Under the pieces are notes generated by a model. That model did no database searches, had not been told where the DNA came from, and saw only the letters and a list, made by a program, of their open reading frames with translations. The position numbers and the translations under genes were made by a program. A stretch of DNA of 64,000 nucleotides from Mesorhizobium ventifaucium. GTDB lineage: Bacteria; Pseudomonadota; Alphaproteobacteria; Rhizobiales; Rhizobiaceae. Position 1 is the first letter of the stretch. Each line of letters opens with the position of its first letter. The stretch spans positions 434,001-498,000 of the forward strand of contig NZ_CAKXZS010000023.1 in the NCBI RefSeq assembly GCF_935822925.1, in the 5' to 3' direction. This document shows, piece by piece, positions 8,640 to 14,084 of this stretch.

Positions 8640-8819
8640 ATGGTGGTCAAGAGGACGAGCGACACGAGCCGAGTTAAGAAGGGTGCAGAACTTGAAGTGG
8701 AACACCTGGCGGAGGTGACAGACGTGACGCCCAAACAGGCGCGGGCATTGCTTTGCAAGCACGGCGCAGACTGGCAGCGGCTGAAGGACGAAGCTGAAGA
8801 CTTGAAGAAAGACGAATAG
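8640..8819 (+). CDS. Small stress-type protein of 59 aa (DUF3606-like layout)
   Basis: ATG 8640 is preceded by AAGGAGG with a 9-nt spacer. The product is hydrophilic and highly charged: a basic N-terminus (MVVKRTSDTSRVKKGAE), a helical middle (EVEHLAEVTDVTPKQARALL), then KHGADWQRLKDEAEDLKKDE. The layout 'charged start, helix, V-T/S-x-x-x-A-R, K-x-G, charged end' recalls DUF3606 and related rhizobial micro-proteins, often stress induced; the assignment is tentative. An exact EcfG-type promoter ends 33 bp before the start codon, strongly suggesting general-stress control. No partner gene is adjacent on the same strand. Confidence 0.7.
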   Translation: MVVKRTSDTSRVKKGAELEVEHLAEVTDVTPKQARALLCKHGADWQRLKDEAEDLKKDE

Positions 8820-8947
8820 TCGGGTGGTCGATCTCCGGCCGGCGCGATTCAAGCGTAGCCTCGCCTGACTGGGGACCTACTTGCGCACAAGCCGGTCCAG
8901 CGCATTCCGAATGGACACGCTCGTGGTCGGTCAACTCGCTCACGAGT

Positions 8948-9100
8948 GTGGCTGACGAACAGGATAGAGCGCCAAACAACCCTGAAATCTTCGTTTGACG
9001 CTTGGTCAAAGAAACCGGCATTACCGAAGAACAGGCCCGAGAGCCTATCTTCTTCCTCGGGCTTCAGTGGGCATCGATGCTCCGGGAGCAAGGTCCCTAG
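8948..9100 (+). pseudogene. Split micro-gene with an internal TGA (DUF3606-like)
   Basis: Reading from GTG 8948 gives MADEQDRAPNNPEIFV, then TGA (8996-8998), then in the same frame RLVKETGITEEQARE and FLGLQWASMLREQGP to a TAG at 9100. The joined 50-residue product has the look of the small rhizobial 'ETGIT-x-x-QAR-x-L-I' proteins, so a single nonsense change or base error could have split it. No good ribosome site precedes the GTG. Alternatively only the 3' half, from TTG 9002, is translated. Confidence 0.4.
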
Positions 9101-9111
9101 CCGTCAAGCTG

Positions 9112-9136
9112 TAGGCGGCTTTGTCAGATATAGCCG
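9112..9136 (+). other. Hairpin preceding the terminator at 9158
   Basis: GGCGGCT and AGCCGCC pair as a perfect 7-bp stem around an 11-nt loop, just upstream of a strong intrinsic terminator. Two stacked hairpins ending in a T-run are typical of small-RNA 3' ends, though a plain terminator for the broken gene upstream is equally possible. Confidence 0.4.
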
Positions 9137-9157
9137 CCTGGTGAACTAAGGCGTCTC

Positions 9158-9190
9158 GCCCGCCGCGCCGAAGGTGCGGCGGGCTTTTTT
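9158..9190 (+). terminator. Intrinsic terminator
   Basis: GCCCGCCGC pairs with GCGGCGGGC around a short loop and is followed directly by six T. It ends whatever is transcribed rightward from the 8.6-9.1 kb region. Confidence 0.85.
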
Positions 9191-9251
9191 GTTGTCCGAG
9201 ATGTCATGAATCGTATTATTTGCGCAGAATGTTTTAGCCGGAGGGGGTGGT

Positions 9252-9509
9252 ATGCCGGCGTTTATACCGATTACGATCTACCTGAATCACAGATCAATGC
9301 TGGTTGCGTCGATACCTGATGCTGAGACGGCGCTTCAGGAACCATGGCCATTCATGAAAAAGCCATCCCGACTTGAAACAATCCGAATGATCGAGGAATG
9401 CCTGGGGTTCCTGGAAGCTTTTCGAACTTTTTGTCCCGCACTTCCGGCCGAATTGCGAGCGCTTTTGAAAGAGATCAGAATATCTGAACATGCTATAGGA
9501 CAAGCTTGA
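9252..9509 (+). CDS. Small DUF982-like protein
   Basis: 85 aa; ATG 9252 is preceded by GGAGGGGG. The pattern 'PITIYL...SMLVASIPDAETALQEPWPF' followed by two helices (RLETIRMIEECLGFLEAFR, LPAELRALLKEI) matches the general layout of DUF982, a small rhizobial family with an N-terminal strand pair, a conserved 'A-x-x-x-L-x-x-x-WP' block and C-terminal helices. Similarity is judged by eye and is divergent in the second half. The family's function is unknown. The gene stands alone, just after a terminator, and lacks an obvious partner. Confidence 0.6.
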   Translation: MPAFIPITIYLNHRSMLVASIPDAETALQEPWPFMKKPSRLETIRMIEECLGFLEAFRTFCPALPAELRALLKEIRISEHAIGQA

Positions 9510-9907
9510 TTGACGCATTAGGGTCTGTAGATCCCCTCAGCGGTTCACGACAGAGAGGTCCACTTGGGTGTCGCGTTTGCCAGCTCTCGGGGGTTCGAGT
9601 CGGAAGAGGGATACCGCCAATACAGTGCTGTGACCGAGTTCGTTTGCTGACGGGGCTTCTTAGTCAGCGCAAATAGGTCCGACTCCAGAATGATGCGCCT
9701 GGCCGGTGACAAATGAATCTCTGCTGGACCGCCGATGATATGGGGAGGCGCTCGCAAATCGCGCCCTACGCGCGGGTTGATCGGTTGATCAACATCAAAG
9801 CTTGAATATGAGAAATGCGCTAACTGTGACGGCGGTGGTCACCGTGGCTCGAGTGTCAGCAGATGTGGTAAGGTTGAGTGTCGGCGAGTAGCAGAGGTCC
9901 AGCAACA
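9510..9907. other. Non-coding interval before the pentapeptide-repeat gene
   Basis: About 400 bp. A leftward open frame at 9545-9757 starts with TTG, has no ribosome site and no recognisable motif, so I leave it out. I see no RNA gene or clear repeat. Confidence 0.4.
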
Positions 9908-10624
9908 ATGACTTTGAGGCGAACCAGAGCTTACGGCGCATCCGGCTTGGTTCTAGCGGTGTGCAGTGTGTTTGCTTGGCAGAACGCCACTGCTGCTGAC
10001 AATTGCCACGCAGCCGCGGCGCCTGGCGTCAATTGGCACGAGTGTGACAAGAAGCTTCTCATCCTAGAAGGACAGGACCTGAGCGGGGCGAACCTGTTCG
10101 GTGTTGATTTCACTTCGACCGACCTCAGGAACAGCAATCTCCTTGCGGCAAATCTTGAGAAGGCAACGCTTGTGCGTGCTTCCCTGGCCGACTCGACCGC
10201 CAAAGGCGCCCGGTTCGACAGAATCGAGGCCTACAGGACCGACTTCAGCCGTATGGACGCGCAGGGCGCTGTGTTTGCGAGCGCGGAAATGCAGCGCTCG
10301 AATTTCCAGGACGCCAATCTGACCAATGTTGATTTCACAAAGGCAGAATTGGGGCGTGCGCAGTTCCATGACGCCGATATCAGCGGCAGCCGCTTCTCGT
10401 TTGCCAATCTCGCACGGGCGGACTTCCGAGGAGCGACGTTCACCGCGCCGATAGACTTTGACCGCGCCTTTTTCTTTCTGACCCGTATCGAGGGCGTCGA
10501 CCTTTCCAATTCGGCGGGTCTGTCCCAGTGGCAGCTCAACATGGCTTGCGGAGACGCCCGGACCGAGTTGCCTTCTGGCTTGACGAGGCCTGAAGATTGG
10601 CCCTGTCAATTCCAGCAGGAATAG
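9908..10624 (+). CDS. Exported pentapeptide-repeat protein
   Basis: 238 aa. ATG 9908 follows AGAGGTC at good spacing; an upstream GTG at 9878 lacks one. A signal peptide ends near residue 30 (FAWQNATAA). The body consists of A(D/N)LXX-type repeats (LSGANLFGVDF, LRNSNLLAANLEKATL, ANLTNVDFTKAELGRAQFHDADI, ANLARADFRGATF) forming a right-handed quadrilateral beta-helix. Cysteines flank the repeats on both sides (two near DNCHAAAAPGVNWHEC, two near MACGDARTE and DWPCQF), so disulfides may cap the helix in the periplasm. Role unknown; stand-alone gene at the edge of the accessory region, just before a tRNA fragment. Confidence 0.85.
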   Translation: MTLRRTRAYGASGLVLAVCSVFAWQNATAADNCHAAAAPGVNWHECDKKLLILEGQDLSGANLFGVDFTSTDLRNSNLLAANLEKATLVRASLADSTAKGARFDRIEAYRTDFSRMDAQGAVFASAEMQRSNFQDANLTNVDFTKAELGRAQFHDADISGSRFSFANLARADFRGATFTAPIDFDRAFFFLTRIEGVDLSNSAGLSQWQLNMACGDARTELPSGLTRPEDWPCQFQQE

Positions 10625-10651
10625 TTGTCGGCAAGCGAACTGCGGCAATGC

Positions 10652-10695
10652 TGCACCCGACAGGATTCGAACCTGTAACTTCTGCCTTCGGAGGG
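10652..10695 (-). other. 3' fragment of tRNA-Arg(CCG): probable att-site scar
   Basis: On the minus strand the sequence runs from the anticodon loop (CTCCGAA, anticodon CCG) and 3' anticodon stem (GGCAGA) through the variable loop, a perfect T-arm (ACAGG, TTCGAAT, CCTGT) and the 3' acceptor strand CGGGTGCA. The 5' half of the tRNA is absent: upstream bases do not form a D-arm or pairing acceptor strand. Such 3' halves are left at one end of elements that integrate in tRNA genes. The intact tRNA-Arg is not in the window. Confidence 0.75.
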
Positions 10696-11197
10696 CGCAG
10701 ATCCTCCGCCAAAGTGGCACGTTTCTGCGGTATTGCTATTGGCGAAATCGCGGCCGAAGGGTGTTTGTGCCCTTTCCGTTCACCGCTACCGGTTCAATCG
10801 AACCGGTAGCTCCTGTCCGAATAAATGGCAGCAACTCTTTATCGTCGAGAATGACTACCATCGTCGTGATTATCAATTCAGAAGCGCTATCGCGCCAGCA
10901 AGCTGGACTGCGACGCCTGTGCCCTGAAGCTGGCGCCAGATGCCATTGCGGGCTTCCTTGCTGAATATTATGCTGAGCATAACCGGCAGCAATGCCGTGC
11001 TAGCGACGCGTGCGGGCTATTGCGCCGAGAAGACGATCAGCCGCGAAGTAACCGCCTAACGTCGAGCTTGGCATCTTCACCAGCGCCTTTGACTGGAAGA
11101 GGCCAGGAGGCGGCAAATTCGTCACGATCCGTACCCTTCGCGCCTCTCTTCCGACCGCATTGCCCACGTGGATCATTCTCCCTGAAACTGCGGAGCT
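10696..11197. other. Degraded mobile-element DNA with possible IS1182-type transposase remnant
   Basis: About 500 bp without an intact gene. Around 10887-10930 (+) a short frame reads RYRASKLDCDACALK, which resembles the cysteine segment of IS1182-family transposases; it has no start and runs into unrelated residues. The rest shows no recognisable coding. Confidence 0.35.
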
Positions 11198-11202
11198 AAG
11201 TC

Positions 11203-11280
11203 TGGACAACAGTGGTCCCGACTTGGATGGCGTAAGTCTGGACAACAGTGGTCCCGAACTCCTGGACAACAGTGGTCCCG
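11203..11280 (+). repeat. Three direct copies of an 18-bp repeat
   Basis: TGGACAACAGTGGTCCCG occurs exactly at 11203-11220, 11239-11256 and 11263-11280; the first two copies share a longer left flank (TAAGTC). Spacing is 36 and 24 bp. The set ends 30 bp before the ATG of the DUF6074 gene. Multiple repeats of this size occur at the ends of IS21-family elements and in operator arrays; I cannot tell which this is. Confidence 0.8.
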
Positions 11281-11310
11281 CTACCATTGACCATAAGAAG
11301 GGTGGCGCAC

Positions 11311-11599
11311 ATGCAGCTTGATTTGTTCGCATCGAAAAAGACGCCGGCGATCGTCTATGCATTCCCGTTGCATCGCCGCGCCGACATGGTTCGCAAGATC
11401 GCGGCCGCGCTGAACGCTCGATCTTACCAGGCCGGGCAGGTATTGGTCGCTGCAAGTTGGCCAAGAGCGATCAAAACTGGCACGCCGCGGTTTAAGTCCG
11501 AAGGACATCGACGCTGAAATCGGCCGCTATGCCACGGCGATCAGCCGCCTTCTTCATCTTCAAAAGCAATATAGCTCAACGCCGGACAGTGCAGCATGA
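11311..11599 (+). pseudogene. Frameshifted DUF6074-family gene
   Basis: ATG 11311 begins MQLDLFASKKTPAIVYAFPL, then HRRADMVRKIAAALNARSYQAG, the typical start of DUF6074 proteins from mesorhizobial accessory DNA. Near 11440 the reading frame must change by one base: the correct continuation is RYWSLQVGQERSKLARRGL, then SPKDIDAEIGRYATAISRLLH, ending at TGA 11599. The uninterrupted first frame runs instead into a meaningless tail. Restored length would be about 95 aa, normal for the family. Either a true pseudogene or a base error in a G-rich stretch. Function of DUF6074 is unknown. Confidence 0.75.
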
Positions 11600-11920
11600 G
11601 CAAACACAGCCGCGAAGCGGATGGGCCGGGGTTCGGGGGATCATCCCCCGATGGGGGTGCGGGGGCGAAGCCCCTGCTATGTCCAAGCACTTCCTCCGCG
11701 CGCGCGGTGGCCTACCGATCGGCTGCTGTCTGGATCGATCAATCGCTGGCGCATGTCGCTGAAGCTGTCGAGCGCATGCCCGATGACAGGTTCCTTGCCG
11801 AACACCACCCGCACACGATGAGCCGCGCTCGCCGTCTGTCTACATGGTTGCCGCCGTGCTCGAGCGCGAGTGGTGGCGCCGGTGACCTGAAGGTCGCGAC
11901 ACATGAAACGCCGGCCCAGT
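11600..11920. other. Non-coding interval with GC-rich hairpins
   Basis: Around 11637-11680 a run of G/C palindromes occurs: GGGGGAT/ATCCCCC and GGGGC-GAA-GCCCC. The remainder has no supported gene. Confidence 0.4.
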
Positions 11921-12148
11921 TCAACCCGCGCGACGTCCTTCAAAGCTGGGGGGATCGATCTTCACCAAGCGGTCTGCGGCCTCGACCGCAGTTCGTATCC
12001 TGCTGCGCAGCGCGAGATTCTCGGCCAGCATTTCTTCAGTGCGTTGAAGCGCGAGCTCGGTCCGGTGGATGCGCTGCCTGGCATTGGCAACTTCGGATGT
12101 CAAAATATCGGCCGCTATCCCGTGGCCCTGGGGTTCCATAGTGTCCAT
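11921..12148 (-). CDS. Small coiled-coil protein (75 aa), paralogue of 21548-21886
   Basis: Predicted almost entirely helical: SEVANARQRIHRTELALQR, then TEEMLAENLALRSRIRTAVE. It shares with the minus-strand product at 21548-21886 the pattern E-V-A-x-A-R-Q-x-x-x-R-x-E-x-x-L-x-R-x-x-E-x-L and A-L-x-x-R-I-R, so the two are paralogues of an unnamed family. Two starts are possible (ATG 12148 or 12139) and neither has a ribosome site. A GGAAC-N16-TGTT near-match to the EcfG promoter (12181 to 12157) ends just 8 nt before ATG 12148, which would give a leaderless transcript. Confidence 0.5.
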   Translation of the reverse strand: MDTMEPQGHGIAADILTSEVANARQRIHRTELALQRTEEMLAENLALRSRIRTAVEAADRLVKIDPPSFEGRRAG

Positions 12149-12156
12149 GGATTTCT

Positions 12157-12181
12157 AACACATGGGGGCCGATATCGTTCC
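12157..12181 (-). promoter_or_regulatory. Near-match EcfG-type promoter, GGAAC-N16-TGTT
   Basis: One base off the CGTT -10 consensus. Its position would place the transcript start at or beside ATG 12148 of the coiled-coil gene. Weak on its own. Confidence 0.25.
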
Positions 12182-12276
12182 CTGATGTCGGGCGAAACGG
12201 GGTGTCGCAGTTCCTCTCTCAGTGATGAGCGCTGCCAATATGGCCAGGCCGTCATTGCATCCGCGACAAAGGCGCG

Positions 12277-12624
12277 ATGGGCCGAATGACCAATGCGCTC
12301 CCCGCCAAAACAGCGCCAGAAACAGGAGAACGCCTTCGGCCGCTATACATCCCGCGGGCAGAGGCGATCACAATCCAGCGCGCTATTGATCTGTTCAGGC
12401 ACGATTACAACGTCAGCGAAGACACGCTCCGGCGGCTGGTAATCAAGCACCGTCTCCACAACCAGACGATGCCCGGCGCGCCTTGGCGGATAAGCGCTCC
12501 AGGGCTGGCAATGGCGCTCGATGGTGACCATGAAGCACTTGCCAGGCTGAGGCAGGACGATCGCGAGCATGAAGACGTGGTTCGATACTTTCGGCGGCTT
12601 GGCACTCCCCTTGAGCGGGCGTGA
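12277..12624 (+). CDS. Small protein with excisionase/MerR-like helix-turn-helix
   Basis: 115 aa (or 112 from ATG 12286). The centre reads as a winged helix-turn-helix: YNVSEDTLRRLVIKHRL, then PGAPWRISAPGLAMAL, similar in layout to helix-turn-helix_17 / excisionase domains, in which a helix pair is followed by a 'G-x-x-W-R-I-x-x-x-x-L' wing. The tail is acidic and helical (DDREHEDVVRYFRRLG). Lying within the accessory stretch next to a tRNA scar and mobile debris, it may be a left-over regulator of an integrated element. No specific name is justified. It converges on the micro-gene ending at 12625. Confidence 0.5.
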   Translation: MGRMTNALPAKTAPETGERLRPLYIPRAEAITIQRAIDLFRHDYNVSEDTLRRLVIKHRLHNQTMPGAPWRISAPGLAMALDGDHEALARLRQDDREHEDVVRYFRRLGTPLERA

Positions 12625-12804
12625 TCACCTGCCAAAGAAGCCGCGTGCCGCCGCTCCAATGGCCTGTCCCACGACCTCGCTCAAAGCGGCCTTTACAGCC
12701 TCCCTGCCGACGTTCTTCCCCGACCAGATCATGCCGAGTGCGCTGAACAGGAACATCGCCATCAGGGCGATCGTAAGCCCGTTGTCCCGAAATATGGTTC
12801 TCAT
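12625..12804 (-). CDS. Small membrane protein with DUF6766-like N-terminus
   Basis: 59 aa from ATG 12804, with GGGAG about 10 nt upstream; a GTG at 12819 is an alternative. MRTIFRDNGLTIALMAMFLF resembles the opening of DUF6766 proteins (a short amphipathic start 'R-F-x-x-D-N-G-L' then a membrane helix), but the product stops after a second helical segment (REAVKAALSEVVGQAIGAAA) instead of continuing to the usual four-helix length. It may be a distinct micro-protein or a shortened relative. Its stop abuts the stop of the helix-turn-helix gene on the other strand. Confidence 0.55.
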   Translation of the reverse strand: MRTIFRDNGLTIALMAMFLFSALGMIWSGKNVGREAVKAALSEVVGQAIGAAARGFFGR

Positions 12805-12830
12805 GATCTTGTCTCCCACGGAGCCTTCGG

Positions 12831-13439
12831 CTAGCGCCAGTTCTCCAGAACCTCTTCAATCCTCACCGCCTCGACTTGCTCGCTGAAGCGAGAGCGGTAG
12901 AGCTCCAACAGTGCGTCATGCGTCTGGTCGACCGAACTGCAGATGGCATCGGTCGCAAGGACGACACGAAAACCACGGTCGATGGCGCCGAGGACGGTGG
13001 CAAGCACGCAGACATCGGTTTCGCCGCCAGTGATGACCAGCGTGTCGATCCCTGACCCATTGAGCATCGCGTCGAGCCGGCCTTCAGTCCACGGCGAATA
13101 GACATGCTTGTCGAGCGTTCTTGCCGGCGGCACGAACCGCGCCAGAGAAGGCATCAGATCGACGAGGCCGGGATCGATGTTGGCAAGGGTGACCTCGGCC
13201 CAACGTCGATAATACCGCGCCCACATGCCCGGTCCTTCGCCAGGCCGAGCGGCCGGAACAAAACGTGTGAACAGCGTTTGCTGCGGATGTCTTGCGGTCA
13301 ATTCCTCGATGACCGGCAGCACGTTTTGCGCCCACGGCACGGCCCAAGGCCCGCCGGGCGCGAACAGGCGCTGCATGTCAACGCAAAGATGTAGGGAATT
13401 CTCACCAAGCGGACCGTGTACCAGGCCTAGGGCGGCCAT
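12831..13439 (-). CDS. Isochorismatase-family cysteine hydrolase
   Basis: 202 aa alpha/beta hydrolase related to isochorismatases, nicotinamidases and N-carbamoyl amidases. The catalytic triad is present: Asp21 in LCVDMQ, Lys111 in DKHVYSPW, and Cys144 in GGETDVCVLATV with the preceding cis-peptide Thr/Glu region. It lacks a carrier-protein domain, so it is not the siderophore EntB type. No ribosome site is evident for ATG 13439. Substrate cannot be inferred. It is 115 bp downstream of the DUF6894-type gene and on the same strand as the catalase, so a katE-DUF6894-isochorismatase unit is possible. Confidence 0.85.
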   Translation of the reverse strand: MAALGLVHGPLGENSLHLCVDMQRLFAPGGPWAVPWAQNVLPVIEELTARHPQQTLFTRFVPAARPGEGPGMWARYYRRWAEVTLANIDPGLVDLMPSLARFVPPARTLDKHVYSPWTEGRLDAMLNGSGIDTLVITGGETDVCVLATVLGAIDRGFRVVLATDAICSSVDQTHDALLELYRSRFSEQVEAVRIEEVLENWR

Positions 13440-13554
13440 GATCAGCCGCGGCCGCGGTCGGGTGACGCATAGTCTCTATCTGAGCGCGGGCATAGCCCGG
13501 GAGGTCCCGCCGTAGCCTCGCATCTCTGCCAATCCGCCTTTAGCCTTTGCCGGT

Positions 13555-14064
13555 TCATGGTCTTGTCAGGCGGGCTGCTTCCGCCTCCTGCACGTCGATG
13601 GCGTACAGCAGTTCGCCGTTCTCGTCGCGCAGGCGCACGAGCCAACCTGAAAGATCGTCCGTGCCCGGCTGAAGGTCGACCAGAAGATCGATAGCGCATC
13701 GAACTGCTTCCTCCCGCGCAGCCTCTAAACTTGGCATCCTGGACGGAGGAACCTGACGGCCGCGTCCGCCGTCGCGATACTCGAAGATGTAGAGCCCGCC
13801 GTTTTCATCTTTCGTCGCTGTGACGGCGACCTCGTCAAATTGCCAATTGCTTCGGGCATCGTAGTCGTTCACAGCCAAATCGAGTGTCGCGGTCTGGACC
13901 AAGGCCGCCTTCGCTCGGCTGATAGCGGCCTCGTTGTTTCCGCCGTAAACGCGTGCCATGTCGACGGTAACGCAGTCACCGCCTTCGCCGCAGAAGATCA
14001 CGCGCAGGATGGGCTGTCCGGTCGGGGCGGTTGCCTGGGTAACTTCGGTTCGAATGATCTGCAT
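13555..14064 (-). CDS. Hypothetical protein with C-terminal DUF6894-like domain
   Basis: 169 aa from ATG 14064, chosen because CGGAG lies 9 nt upstream; ATG 14082 would add six residues and start 3 nt after the catalase stop. The N-terminal half is unfamiliar (QIIRTEVTQATAPTGQPILR). The C-terminal half contains MPSLEAAREEAVRCAIDLL and GWLVRLRDENGELLYAIDV, matching the second half of DUF6894 domains, small alpha/beta modules common in Rhizobiales with no known function. Position 21 bp behind katE suggests co-transcription and so a stress context. Confidence 0.65.
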   Translation of the reverse strand: MQIIRTEVTQATAPTGQPILRVIFCGEGGDCVTVDMARVYGGNNEAAISRAKAALVQTATLDLAVNDYDARSNWQFDEVAVTATKDENGGLYIFEYRDGGRGRQVPPSRMPSLEAAREEAVRCAIDLLVDLQPGTDDLSGWLVRLRDENGELLYAIDVQEAEAARLTRP

Positions 14065-14084
14065 GAGAAACTCCGTCACCATCG

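Noticed and set aside
9545..9757. 70-codon leftward frame with TTG start
   Set aside because: No ribosome site, no recognisable motif, unremarkable composition.
11203..11280. Possible CRISPR array
   Set aside because: Only three 18-bp repeats with spacers of 18 and 6 bp and no cas genes; spacing is irregular and too short.
11000..11464. 154-codon minus-strand frame containing repeated GPLLSR
   Set aside because: The repeated peptide is only the translated 18-bp DNA repeat; the rest is unlike protein.
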